Shown here piece after piece: positions 24,659 to 37,200 of a stretch of 64,000 nt of DNA. Below the pieces are notes generated by a model. The model saw only the letters and a list, made by a program, of their open reading frames with translations, was not told the DNA's origin and made no database searches. The position numbers and the translations under genes are program-made. Source of the DNA: Sanderia malayensis (lineage: Eukaryota; Cnidaria; Scyphozoa; Semaeostomeae; Pelagiidae); NCBI GenBank assembly GCA_013076295.1, contig RQOL01000876.1, positions 4,650,001 to 4,714,000 of the forward strand. The letters are read 5' to 3'. Every line of letters starts with the position of its first letter. Within the stretch, counting starts at the first letter, position 1.

Positions 24659-27600
24659 ATGGTAAGCAGGAGCTTTTTTGATAATTTAATGTGATTTGGT
24701 GACACTGCATTATATCTTTCTCATTACTAGGTTCAAAGTTTTACACATGGACCTGTCCTGTCCTGCCTTGCAATTTGCATGGTCTTTTTCTTCAGGTTGT
24801 GTGAAGCTCTGCTCCATTAATGATAATGCAGGGTCTATTTGTTATATTTGTTTTAGGCAATCCTTGGCATTCAATTTCTTATCAGTGTTTCTGTTGCTTT
24901 CATTATGCAAAAGCTGTCTCCCTATTATTCAATGCCAAGATGGATAATGTGCAGTGGGTAAGTTGTCAAACATGGACATTTGTATTGTTTGTCACAGTTA
25001 TGTTGCAGGTTGCAATTAATTACATGGTTATGTGTTTGTGATGTGTGATTGAAAAAGGTTTTCTTTGTTATTCCAGGCTTTACAGGTACCTTTATCCAAC
25101 CAACGACATGCTGAAAACACTGGCCGGAAAAATGACCACCAAACCTCCAAAGGGAAAACGGAATGCTGGGTATGTCACATTTGATGCTTGGTATCAACTT
25201 CTTGTGCTGCAAAAATTTGTTTTTTAATATATCTTCTTATCACTATCCATTCTAATCTTTTTTCATTTTTGTTTGCAGAAAACATTCAACCAATGGTCAG
25301 CAGCAAACTAAATCTGGTATCGAGTCTTTCACAGTGCCTTGCAATATCGACATAGTTTTAGAAAAAACAAAGGTGATTTTCAAAAGTTAAATCCCACTTT
25401 CTTGTTCATGAGATCTATTCTTCCTTTCCGATGCCACAAGTGTGAGCTCTTTTTCAAATTATTCAAAGAAATCCAATATTATTGAGTTAAGTACTGTTTT
25501 ATAGGTTGAAGAGGTAGATGTATACTCTCAGCATAAATATCAGGATTACAGCTGGTTTGTTGACGTTAGCTTCTGTGCATTTGCAGTTTGCATTTGTGTG
25601 CAGATTGCAATATTGTTTCGGAGTGAAGTCTACACACAAGAGGTTAATTTGAGCCTGATTTGGTGTCTCATTGTGATCATCACAGCTCTGTATCCTTTTG
25701 TCTGTGTAGCAAATTTTCTTTCTGAATCATAATGTCTTTCTATTGGGCATCAACAATACTTTACAACAGAGGCTCTGTATAACAAACTGTTTGTTCATCA
25801 CAGTGCTTTGTATATAGAAGTATTTTGTTCTTTTTGTCGTTCATCGCATTGAGGTCCCACTGCATTGTGTTGGGTAGTGTTGGATGTACTTGTCAATCTA
25901 TCCATGCAATGTTTCTTGACTTGGTAATGTCAGAAAAGAGTTGCTGTCACTCACAGCTGCGTATTGGCAATCAAGTGATTCTGGTGAAAAGTCAATGTGC
26001 ATCACCTTTGGCTTGTTCTTCCTAATCTTGTCAATGGGAGTTCTCATTATTGACGAGTCCATATTGGAATTTGGCTTGGAGACTGGTATGAAATCATCTA
26101 TATAGCCAATGCATAACTGAAAATTTCTCTATTATTCATCATAGTCCTCTTCTTAACTGTAACCTGAAGTCTTAAGTAGCTTGAAGTCTCGGTCAGTTAT
26201 AGAAACATTTCATATATCTATGCCATTGTTATCACTATCACCATTATAATTATCATCACTAATTTCTATCTTTCAGGATATAGAAAGTTTATGGAAAATC
26301 TATTGTCATGCATGAAGCAGCTTGGATTTACAACCAGGTTTGTTTAGCATCTCTCTTTTCCATTTCTTGCAACTCGAAATTCTGATTTTTGTATCAGATA
26401 TTTTCTTGCCATCCCATTTATGTTAACCCCCCTCCCCACTCTCGGTTATGCACCCAACAGCAATTATCTTTAAAGTTATTGTGGTAATTAAATTTCCTCA
26501 GTCACATAGATTCCTTGCAGAGAGCTATGTCATTGATTGACCCTTTTTTCTGTAATTTCAGAGAGGCTCCGCCAATGTGGATGTTCAAACTTTCACTCGC
26601 AGCCATGTCATCTGTGGTTGGTGCCATACTTGGCTTCCCTGGTTTGCGATTGGCTAATCTATATCATGACTCATTGTACTACTGTGAAAATCAACCACTT
26701 GTTAAGTAATAACCCACAATTTTATTGCATAATGATGTAACATAATCAATTCATTGCATTAATTATGCATTTGAATACATAAATAATTAAGATTTTGGTA
26801 TTAATTTTTTCTTTGTGTTTTTTTGTAGAATTTTGGTTCATGCGTCATTCTTTTTTCCAATAATTCCCATACTGGCCTGGATAAAGCCGTTATCTAGAGA
26901 TCTTATTGTTTCCAATAACTCTGGTTCTAACGAATTATCATCAATGCAAGTGGCTTTATTCTGCTTTAATCTTCTATTATATGTTGTATTATTCATTCCC
27001 AATATATTGAATTTTTCTGAAAAATCACTATGCTTCTGCAGATTTGCGGCTGTTCATTTGCAATGCATTGAACTCTTCTTGTGAAATACATGTTAAAATT
27101 TTTCTGAAATTTACTAGCTGTTCCTCTTTAAAATCTAACGCTATTTTTTAAATTATATTATCAGCATAGCACTTTATTTTTGCATTCTTTTCAGGCTGAC
27201 CAACAAGAATTTTGATCTGATCAGGATATTTCTTGTCATATCAATGTGCACACTTCGACTTCTGACAGTTAAAGGAGCTCTACAATCTTATTTGAACATG
27301 GCCAACGAAAAAATAAGAAAACTCAAGAAGCAAACTGGCAAAATAACAAATATCGAAATACAAGAAAAGGTATTAACAATTGGGTGATGTTTTCCTATTG
27401 CTTAATTAAAGCATATTTGATTATTATTATCCAGAATGCCGAGTGTTGGCTCGTTACAGATTAAAATTTTTGTTAGCAAGAAATTAGGTCAGCGTTTCTC
27501 AGATGCCGTGTTGTTCGGTCTTCGTTGATACTTATGATGCTTTGTATTACAGTACGTATGGCTTACAGGTATCAGCTTGAAGCATTGATATGATGTAATG

Positions 27601-28092
27601 GTGTCTTTCCAGGTAGCAAGAATATTCTTCTACATGTCAGCAGTTGCATTGCAATATCTTGCTCCGGTTTTGCTATTGCTGTTTCTTTCCTTCTCGTGGA
27701 TTCAAATAAGTATGCTTTGAGATTTTTATGCTACAATTATTTTTCGTTTCATTGCATATCGCACAATAGGATCATACAGAGTTATCTCTTACTGTGTTGG
27801 ATTAGGATGAAAAATATCCAACATTGATTTATTGAACATGAATATGATTTGTTTTTGTTGTCATTTTTTAGATGCTTCTTCTGTTACCCTACCGTCATCT
27901 CCTTTGATGGAAAGTTTGAGCAACTCCACCGTATTTTCCGATGGTAATAAGTATGTACTTATACTACGAAGGGCATGCTACAACGTAGAACTGTTTCAAG
28001 GTCTGGTTTCATATTTTATTTGGTGGACACTTGTGAGTTTGCTTAGCACTTCAGCCTTTGGTGTTTTTTATCTAAAAACATTCAATACTTAG
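24659..28092 (+). CDS. TMEM161: TMEM161 multi-pass membrane protein
   Basis: Twelve exons: 24659-24661 (only the ATG), 24857-24957, 25077-25169, 25279-25372, 25505-25689, 25934-26085, 26277-26337, 26562-26705, 26829-about 26949, 27195-27369, 27613-27709 and 27872-28092 (TAG). Phases agree except at the 3' edge of the 26829 exon, where the donor is uncertain. The protein matches the family from its start (M then AILGIQFLIS, compare human MAVLGVQ) through RYLYPTNDMLKTLAGK, DYSWFVDVSF, SMCITFGLFF, LGFPGLRLANLYHD, WIKPLSRDL and FQGLVSYFIWWTLVSLL. About eight hydrophobic segments are visible, as expected. TMEM161 proteins are conserved animal membrane proteins; vertebrate TMEM161B is linked to cardiac rhythm, and the biochemical role is unclear. 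The single animal-type copy cannot be assigned to A or B. Confidence 0.9.
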
Positions 28093-28768
28093 GTATCTGT
28101 TTTTGAAATCAACTCCTTTTATCCACCAATTTAACGATGACGATGATAATTGTGTAAGCTGGTTGGCTAATTTCCGAAATTCATCAGCAATTTGCTAGTA
28201 TGCTATTCAAATATTTCCTTGTGATGATTAGAGGAATTTATTTTATGATTAAAATCTGTCTTGGCCTATTTTTGTACATATGTCAATATGTCGATAAAAG
28301 TTTGATGTTTTAATTGGATGTTGTTATATTTTCTTTGTCATGAGGTCTGGGCAGCTGCGAATAGTTAAAATTGCCGAATTAAAGAGACCGATTTTTAATT
28401 CGTGGAAAAAGTTAATCTTCGATATTTTCGTGATTTTGTTATTTTCAATTTACATCTCATGACTCGACTTTCCTCGTCATGTCATCTAACTCACACACAT
28501 TACGAGATGTCACAAACAAAGATTTATGTACTTTATATATTCAAATCTAATTTCTTATTGCCATGAACAGAAATCGTGAGAATATTGTGTGAGTTTTGAA
28601 GACTATATGAAAGAAGACCAAGGAAGATAAATGGTATGAGTTACAAATGCATACATTTTTCAATAAAACAGCTTCGTTTGTAAGATCTTCTGGTACAATG
28701 TTCATAACTAAAGCGTTGAGGATAAATACGTTTACGTTTATAGTAGAGAGACTCGAACTCGCGCACCT
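28093..28768. other. TMEM161 downstream region, no gene seen
   Basis: AT-rich DNA after the TMEM161 stop. A GATAAA near 28296 could act in 3' end formation. The short minus-strand frame around 28641-28832 has no coding character. Confidence 0.4.
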
Positions 28769-29325
28769 GAACGAGAGACAACAGGGAAGGCAAAATGAGA
28801 CAAAATGGCGAGATGAATGTCTTTAACTGCAAATGTTATGGTAGGTTCTTTTTATCTTTCTCTGGGCCTCAATAGAATTATACCCCGAAGTGCTACCCAG
28901 AATCCTTTACAAGTTCAATTCTATCAATTGAATAACTCAATTGAAATTGAATTAGTATTTATTTTGCCTTGTTTATCTGTATTAGATTAATTTCGACAGC
29001 AGACAATTTTATTCTGTTACATAAATGCAAACTTCTAAAAAATTCCTGGGTTAGCTGCTTGATTTGTACTCGTGGCCACAGATATCTTATTAGTTTGAAT
29101 ACAACGCTTTACCAGCTTCTCCATGCGCCACCCACCACCCTGCATTTCTTAAAGTATTATATGCAAAACAAGTGGACTCCAAAGGTTTTTTAGTTTGAGT
29201 CCCACCATGGAAGATATTTCTTTCATTCTCAAACAATTCTTGTCCACCTTTGTTTACAACTGTATGCTCCATTGTCATCATAACCATGCTTATCTATTGC
29301 CTTTTTGCATATTTTTATAGGTAAT
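28769..29325. repeat. Extra direct copy of part of the palindrome arm
   Basis: This block matches 29829-30379 in the same orientation. It starts at ACGAGAGACAACAGGGAAGG, includes the tRNA-like segment and the CCCACCATGG region, and ends at the TTTTTATAGG junction near 29320. It is more diverged than the two arms are from each other and abuts the left arm directly, as an older tandem copy would. Confidence 0.75.
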
Positions 29326-30259
29326 GTTTTTGTTACATTTTTGGAACCATGTTCGTACCATCGAATGCACATGATTGGAATATGTCCACAAAGAGTTATC
29401 CTTGCCGTGCTGATGTCCAATGCATACCAGAATCAAGTTAGACGAATATACGTCTGCAGTCAGCTTCATATTGTCCATCCCTAAACTCACATTAGGAGAT
29501 GTGAGAATAAAAGGTATGTACAAATAATAGCTTATCCATTCTCAGGCTCTTTTCCTCCATGCTATCCAGAACTCATTCTAAAATACTGCCTGCTGACTTT
29601 TACCTTTGATACTATTTTCAATGCATTGTTATTGACTTTAGTTCGAGTCTCTCTTATTGTTGTTGTCATTATCATCATCGCAACTTATTTTATTCTTTTC
29701 AGACCAAATCACATAAGTAGTAATGCAGAAACGCAATTTGGCTAACCTTAGAGGCATGGGCCTTATAACGGAGCAAGCATGTATGTCTTCACCCTTTAGT
29801 GTTTTGCTTGCTTGGTGTTGTGACAAAAACGAGAGACAACATGGAAGGCAAAATGAGACAAAATGGCGAGATGAATGACTCTAACTGCAAGTGTTATGGT
29901 ATGTTTTTTATCTTTATCTTGAAATTATACCCCGAAGTGCTACCCAGAATCCTTTACGAGCTTAATTCTATCCATTAAATTACTCACTTAGTATTTATTT
30001 TACGTTGTTTATCTGTATTCGATTAATTTCGACTTAGCAGCAAGCAATTTTATTCTCTTTGAAAATGTGCCACATAAATGCAAGCTTCAAACAAAGACCT
30101 GGGTCAACTGCTTGATTTGTACTCGTGGCCGCAGATATCTAATTAGTTTGAATGCAACGCTTTACCAGTTGATCTATTCGCCACCCACCACCCTGCATTT
30201 CTTAAAGTATTATGTAGAAAACAAGTGGACTCCATAGGCTTTTTAGTTTGAGTCCCACC

Positions 30260-30460
30260 ATGGAAGATATTTCTTTCATTCTCAGACAATTCTGGTCTGG
30301 TCCACCTTTGTTGACAACTGTATGCTCCATTATCATCATAACCATGCTTATCTATTGTCTTTCTGCATATTTTTATAGGTGGCTCCTTTTGTTGCATTCA
30401 GTCGTGCACTTGTTGAATCCCTTCAGCTCCCATTGGAGGTCACTTTGCATGATTACTTGA
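30260..30460 (+). CDS. Small ORF with one membrane segment, left-arm copy (function unknown)
   Basis: 66 codons starting at ATG 30260 in an ideal context (CCCACCATGG). It reads MEDISFILRQFWSGPP, then a hydrophobic run (SIIIITMLIYCLSAYFY) and a polar end. The right arm keeps the same frame open (32689-32889) with four or five residue changes. No family was recognised. The stretch TTTCTGCATATTTTTATAG looks like a splice acceptor inside the frame, so this may instead be part of a spliced exon pair. Confidence 0.3.
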   Translation: MEDISFILRQFWSGPPLLTTVCSIIIITMLIYCLSAYFYRWLLLLHSVVHLLNPFSSHWRSLCMIT

Positions 30461-31260
30461 TAGAATGTCTTTACAAGCACAAGCATTGAATAGTTTGAGG
30501 TATGTTTTATCTTGGGGATGTCTTGATCATTGACCTGCTTAGATGCTCATGCAAATATTCATTGTGATTCATAAGATTCATTGTCTTGTGGTATTACAAT
30601 ACATTCATTGAACATTGGCATAGCTTTACTCCTCGTGATTTGCATGGTATGTTGGCTCCCAACCCCCCATGCAATGAGTATAAATGTCTGAGTAACACTC
30701 AGCTTTTCCTTTCAGTCTGTTCCAGTCAAAGAAGCGTACGGATGATGTGTTGCAGAAAGAAGACTACGTTGGCTTTGGACTTCTTAGGCCATGCCTTTGG
30801 TTTACTTTATGACAAGTCATGTTTGGTTCAATTCAACATCAAGCTGATTGTGCGTGTTGCTACTCTTCCAAGTCTGGTGCAGCATCTATGAAAGATAAGT
30901 AATATATTCATCCGTCTACTAGTAGATTAAGTCGTTTTACCTTCGATTTATTTTTTAGAAGCAAGAAAGAAGAAGAAGATGACAGAAGAAGATTTCATAA
31001 CTTAAGATTTCTTGACATTGAATTGATATAAAAATTGTTCGCTTTGTCTTGTTTTCATTGTCTTTTTATCTTTGTTACATAAATATAAGAATATATTAGG
31101 TATGAAATATAGGCTAGATAAATATTAGTGTTAGAGTTCCATTTAGGGAAACTGCTATTACCAAGCAGTATAGTAAATATAAGTAATTGAAAGTAAGATA
31201 TATATAAGATATAAGATATATAGTAAATATAAGTAAGATATTTCTAAGAAGTAGGATTTT

Positions 31261-31740
31261 AATTAGGAGGGAAAAAGTAAGGAGATGGAATCCTGGGGGG
31301 GGACTGGAAGGGGGGAAGAGAGAGAAAGGAGGGAACGAGTGGGGAGAGGTAGTAAGCAGAGGGACGTTCGAGAGAGAGAGGAAGGTGAGAGGGAGCGAGA
31401 AGGTTGAGAGGGGAGAAAATAGAGAAGAAAGAAGATGCGAGCCGGGACGATGCTATATAAGTGATAAAACTATTTTACTACTCCACCTCCCTTGGTTTGC
31501 CTCACCGTCTTACCCCCCCCCCCCCTCTTCTCATCCTTTCTCTCTCCCAACTCTTTAACTTCTTCCTCTCTCTCTCTCCCTCCTTTCTGCCTCTCCCTCT
31601 CTTCTCCCCCTCTCAACCTTCTCCCTCCCTCTCACCTTTCTCTCTCGAACGTCCCTCTGCTTACTACCTCTCCCCACTCGTTCCCTCCTTTCTCTCTCTT
31701 CCCCCCTTCCAGTCCCCCCCTCAGCATTCCATCTCCTCTT
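31261..31740. repeat. Polypurine / polypyrimidine centre of the palindrome
   Basis: About 31261-31435 is almost pure G/A and 31480-31735 almost pure C/T. The two are complementary, being the inner ends of the arms. The tip contains a C run near 31511-31524. Such tracts can form triplex or hairpin structures. The long CT-frame ORFs are low-complexity by-products. Confidence 0.9.
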
Positions 31741-32688
31741 AAAATCCTACTTCTTAGAAATATCTTACTTATATTTACTATATATCTTATATCTTATATA
31801 TATCTTACTTTCAGTTACTTACATTTACTATACTGCTTGGTAATAGCAGTTTCCCTAAATGTAACTCTAACACTAATATTTATCTAGCCTATATTTCATA
31901 CCTAATATATTCTTATATTTATGTAACATAGACAAAAAGACAATGAAAACAAGACAAAGCGAACAATTTTTATATCAATTCAATGTCAAGAAATCTTAAG
32001 TTATGAAATCTTCTTCTGTCATCTTCATCTTTCTTGCTTCTAAAAAACAATTTTAAAAAATTTTATTATATTGCAGAAGATATTACAGAAGATTAATTAT
32101 CTTAGTTATCAGCTTCATCTTCGTTTCCGTTCGTGGCGAGTTATGTTTAACATCATATTTGTTGTAGTATCAAATGCAATCCGAAGCAGAAGTCATCGAC
32201 GGAAAAGGTAAAACGACTTAATCTACCAAGTAGACGGATGAATATATTACTTATCTTTCATAGATGCTGCACCAGACTTGGAAGAGTAGCAACACGCACA
32301 ATCAGCTTGATGTTGAATTGAACCAAACATGACTTGTCATAAAGTAAACCAAAGGCATGGCCTAAGAAGTCCAAAGCCAACGTAGTCTTCTTTCTGCAAC
32401 ACATCATCCGTACGCTTCTTTGACTGGAACAGACTGAAAGGAAAAGCTGAGTGTTACTCAGACATTTATACTCATTGCATGGGGGGTTGGGAGCCAACAT
32501 ACCATGCAAATCACGAGGAGTAAAGCTATGCCAATGTTCAATGAATGTATTGTAATACCACAAGACAATGAATCTTATGAATCACAATGAATATTTGCAT
32601 GAGCATCTAAGCAGGTCAATGATCAAGACATCCCCAAGATAAAACATACCTCAAACTATTCAATGCTTGTGATTGTAAAGACATTCTA

Positions 32689-32889
32689 TCAAGTAATCAT
32701 ACAAAGTGACCTCCAATGGGAGCTGAAGGGATTCAACAAGTGCACGTGTGAATGCAACATAAGGAGCCACCTATAAAAATATGCAGAAAGACAATAGATA
32801 AGCATGGTTATGATGATAATGGAGCATACAGTTGTCAACACAGGTGGACCAGACCAGAATTGTCTGAGAATGAAAGAAATATCTTCCAT
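32689..32889 (-). CDS. Small ORF with one membrane segment, right-arm copy (function unknown)
   Basis: Mirror of 30260-30460: ATG at 32889-32887 in a CCACCATGG context, 66 codons, same hydrophobic segment. Differences include VLTTVC for LLTTVC and LLMLHSHV for LLLLHSVV. An alternative reading uses the acceptor at 32770-32771 and an exon 32660-32769 (VAPYVAFTRALVESLQLP, ending at TGA), also open in both arms. Confidence 0.3.
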   Translation of the reverse strand: MEDISFILRQFWSGPPVLTTVCSIIIITMLIYCLSAYFYRWLLMLHSHVHLLNPFSSHWRSLCMIT

Positions 32890-32959
32890 GGTGGGACTCA
32901 AACTAAAAAGCCTATGGAGTCCACTTGTTTTCTACATAATACTTTAAGAAATGCAGGGT

Positions 32960-33045
32960 GGTGGGTGGCGCATAGATCAACTGGTAAAGCGTTGCATTCA
33001 AACTAATTAGATATCTGCGGCCACGAGTACAAATCAAGCAGTTGA
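32960..33045 (+). repeat. tRNA-like SINE segment in the right palindrome arm
   Basis: GGTGGCGCATAGATCAACTG resembles a pol III A box, and about 45 bases later GAGTACAAATCAAGC resembles a B box. Inverted copies lie in the left arm (about 30120-30195, minus) and in the extra block (about 29065-29140, minus). It is followed by a conserved GGATTCTGGGTAGCAC stretch near 33199. No complete cloverleaf could be drawn, so a SINE head is more likely than a tRNA gene. Confidence 0.5.
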
Positions 33046-33639
33046 CCCAGGTCTTTGTTTGAAGCTTGCATTTATGTGGCACATTTTCAAAGAGAATAAA
33101 ATTGCTTGCTACTAAGTCGAAATTAATCGAATACAGATAAACAACGTAAAATAAATACTAAGTGAGTAATTTAATGGATAGAGTTAAGCTCGTAAAGGAT
33201 TCTGGGTAGCACTTCGGGGTATAATTTCAAGATAAAGATAAAAAACATACCATAACACTTGCAGTTAGAGTCATTCATCTCGCCATTTTGTCTCATTTTG
33301 CCTTCCATGTTGTCTCTCGTTCTTGTCACAACACCAAGCAAGCAAAACACTAAAGGGTGAAGACATACATGCTTGCTCCGTTATAAGGCCCATGCCTCCA
33401 AGGCTAGCCAAATCGCGTTTCTGCATTACTACTTATGTGATTTGGTCTGAAAAGAATAAAATAAGTTGCGATGATGATAATGACAACAACAATAAGTGAG
33501 ACTCGAACTAAAGTCAATAACAATGCATTGAAAATAGTATCAAAGGTAAAAGTCAGCAGGCAGTATTTTAGAATGAGTTCTGGATAGCATGGAGGAAAAG
33601 AGCCTGAGAATATATAAGCTATTATTTGTACATACCTTT

Positions 33640-33811
33640 TATTCTCACATCTCCAAATGTGAGTTTGGGGGAGACGATATGAAGCTGATTCCAGACGTAT
33701 ATTCGTCTAACTTGATTCTGGTATGCATTGAACATTAGCAATGCAAGGATAACTCCATGTAGACATATTCCAATCATGTGCACTCGATGGTCCGAATATG
33801 GTTCCAAAACT
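33640..33811 (-). other. Exon-like open frame in the outer right arm (function unknown)
   Basis: The frame contains HMIGICLHGVILALLMFNAY, a hydrophobic helix, then QVRRIYVWNQLHIV and SPKLTFGDVRIKG, ending at a good donor (G then GTATGT). The left arm's equivalent (29340-29515) has lost this frame through substitutions and indels. It could be one exon of a gene caught in the duplication. No family was recognised, and no ATG starts it. Confidence 0.3.
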
Positions 33812-34212
33812 TTCTAATGCCATCAAGAACGTCACATCACCCACCAGTAACCCCAGCGCTCTCTAACCCATCTACCTAACCAGTTTAGCCACGAACAGGG
33901 AGAGCATAAGAAAGATAAGAATGCTGTGTAAAGAGTTTGAAGGTAAAAAACGAGCATCTTTGTTCCCTTATTAACATCACCTTTCATACAAAGCTACACA
34001 AATAATCTACGCTGCAACTGTTCAGCTTCTTGCACAAAATGTCCCAGCTACAGAATCGGTAAATTTGCAGTAAATCAAGGAATGTTACATCCTTTCTGCA
34101 GAAATAGCCTCGTTACCAAAAAGCTGTATCTTGAAACACGGCATGGTGATACCCTTGGGCTATATACATATCAATTGTACATGCTTGTTTCCTGTTAGGT
34201 CTCTCCATTCCT
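33812..34212. other. USP39 downstream region, no gene seen
   Basis: About 400 bases between the palindrome edge and the USP39 stop codon. No ORF, repeat or clear poly(A) signal was recognised on the minus strand. Confidence 0.4.
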
Positions 34213-37200
34213 CTACGTCTTCTGCAGTTCCCAGATCTGTAATTCATCCACAGGAAAATCCATAAGAATACAGTTTAAATCTCTTAAAAAGCGAAGCTCC
34301 GTGAAACAGGAATCGCAATAAATATGCATGATTATACTATGATAAGATGAATTATGGAAATACATACCTGAATGTATGATTCTGAAATTGTGATCATTGG
34401 CGGCAAGATTTCTTTTACGTGAAGATCTTGAAGTTCAAACCACTGTTTTGCACCCTAGAACGAACAAATAACAATGCCACCAGCTTCTTATTACCACTAA
34501 TTATATCATAAACTGATGATGCATGAAAGAGCAACTACATATAATAAGCTGTTCAGTAATATAAAAATACTTGGAATTCGCCAAAGAAATATGCACGTAC
34601 TTTGTGATGAACATGAACTCTAAAGTTGCCTTTGTTAACTCCTGCGAAAAACAAATTAATATTAACAATTAAGATTATAATAAAGCATGAAGCCAAGAGA
34701 TTATCATGCAAAATGTTATTAGATATATACAGTTGTGTTTTAAAAGGTTGTAATTTGTGTCTCGAAAACAAAATGCCAGCGAAGAATACCATACCAGGCT
34801 CTCCGTCATGTGCTATGTTTGCGATTAAGTCGTAAGATGTAAAGGGGTGTGCTGCAAGGACTTTTGGGTCGTTGTCTAAGAAATCTTTCATGTCCAAGTT
34901 TCTGCAAGTATTATTATAAAATTTACACCAGAATATGACCATTATAATATACATACTATACAGCTAAATGATTAAAAACACGTTGGTGATTGTGGCAAGG
35001 TGTACGTGGATCACTTACTTAATAGGAAAGTTGACGATGGTCGGATTCTTCTCAATGAAAAATGTATTATTGGTAAATCTCTGAAAGAAATAATTGAGAA
35101 ATTTAGCATCAGACATTTGCAAATACCATTAATTATATACAATAGATGGCATAATTTTTCGGTATGCCAACATCAGAGATATTTAACTTTAAATTTTTAA
35201 TCATTACAGAAATTGTAATTAAAACCAAACACTACCTTGAGAAAAATTATAAGATATGGCGGCAATTTCGTCAGCTGAAATCGCTTCACGTGACTCTCTT
35301 TGTAGCTCTTGTACTCCTGTGATAGAAGAATCTCTTATTAGTATTAAGACTGAAAACGACAGCAAAACGACGACAAATGTCTTCAGAAATAATAGCATAA
35401 AAACTAGAAATTTAATTTAGGTAGACACTTGTTTACCTTTTCTTGGGAACCATCAAACTTCTGCAATAAGTTTAACAAAGGGATCTAGAAAAGAAATAAA
35501 ATTGCCATCAACATGGACAAATAAAAAATAAATAGATAAACTGATTAATTACTTAATACGAAAACAAATAAATAAATAATAAATTGATAAATTTTTTAGG
35601 CTAATTACCTGTGGAATAATATTCGTTTCCAATTCATCCTGCAGATAAAAGAATGAGAATGAATTACTTTTACTGACGTAAAACATGGCATGAAAGAAAT
35701 GAATTAAAAGAATCGCAATGTGTAAATTAAAGCAATACCTTAAAAAGTGGTGATGCTGGAATGTCAAGTGTCAAATAAAGAAAAGGAGCTTCTGATTTTG
35801 TTTCTGGAAAAAATAACACGATATAAGAAAATAACTGCAACAAACATAGTTGCTTGAATTTTATCTACCCCATTAAATGTATACTTTGCTCTACTCAAAT
35901 GTATCGAGCCCTCTCGTGCGGCGAATCGACACAATGATTCTACATATATATGTTTACATATAATAAGTGCATATTTCAAGTTCTTCCCTACAAGGTGCTC
36001 GGTACAATAACTTATATAGAATAGATGTAGAATGATATAAAGTGAATTAAAGTAAAATACGTGCAAGAGTGGAAGAAAATAGTTAAATTTAATCTCAATT
36101 AAGATCCCCTGAATGAGCCACAGACGTCACAAAGCAGGCATGTTGTGAGAAAGAACTGTGGTTAAACTTCTTCCAGCCTAATGCGCATGCAGATATATAG
36201 ATTATAGTATACAGTGATGTAAATACAATGCATTAAATGCGAAGTTATGTTTTGTACAATTACCTTTATATTCCTCAAGCCCCATAAGTCTCTTCATCTC
36301 ATCTTCATCCTGCGATTAAAAGCATTCAATGCAAATAGCATGCAATAGAAATTACTTGAAACATTGAGCAAATTGATACCACAACGGTATGTATAACATA
36401 GCAACTATATAATTGTATATATTACAGTCGAGTTTAGACCAACGTACCTCTGTTTGCGGGAGTCTTCTTGTGTACACTGTCATTTCACCTCTAAATATCT
36501 TGTATATTATACCTGCACATGCATATTAAAAACAGCATTATTTACAGTCACAAAACACAAACTACAACGCATTTAAAGCTTATCAAGACAGCGATCTGTG
36601 AGCTGATAGAAATCAATTTCCTTAGCTTACTGCTCTTGGGCTTCTTTGTTCCGTTCAAAGTCATGTGAAGTGAGTTCATGAACCATGATAAAAAGTCAAC
36701 AGGATTGCCTATGAAAATAAGTGAAGTCAATCCACCATGGACAACGAGTTTGCTATCTCTAATTATCATTTTACCTACACCTTTCTATTTATCTATGTTA
36801 AGACGAAAAACTGTGAACCTCACCTTGTACTGTAAACTGGAACTTCTTCTTGCTACACGCTGCGACTGCCTGAAGAAAACCACAAGATAATTTCACATAG
36901 CAATTTTAACATTCAATGGAGAATAAAACATTAACCACAAATAAAAGTGAGTTGCAGAAAAATTTGATGATTTATAATTTTCATTGTTCAAATTGGTTTA
37001 GTCATTTTCCTTTTTATATATAACTTCATGAGATTTTATGCATGATCAATAATAAAGTAAAGGCTAAAATCTGCCTGATGAGTGTGCAAAGGATTAAATC
37101 TGCCTGATGAGTGTGTAAGCACGAAACTCAGAGTTGCAGCGAATCATGCGTCTTTTTCAATAAATACTACTTAATTCTAAAGTAAAGGCTATGTTTAATC

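Larger units (their letters stand above)
29338..33811. repeat. Imperfect palindrome of about 4.5 kb (two inverted arms)
   Basis: The left arm runs from about 29338 to 31440 and the right arm from 31560 to 33811, in opposite orientation around a centre near 31505. Pairs checked by eye: 30586-30891 against 32258-32563 (identical 101-residue frames), 29829 against 33321, 29500 against 33660, and the outer ends near GGAACCAT (29345) and GGTTCC (33800). The right arm has about 150 extra bases near 32040-32215. The outer parts differ by several percent, so this is not a simple mirrored assembly artefact. Confidence 0.9.

Noticed and set aside
31461..31887. Ser/Pro/Leu-rich frames in the palindrome centre
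   Set aside because: Translation of a C/T tract; low complexity and mirrored by a G/A tract.
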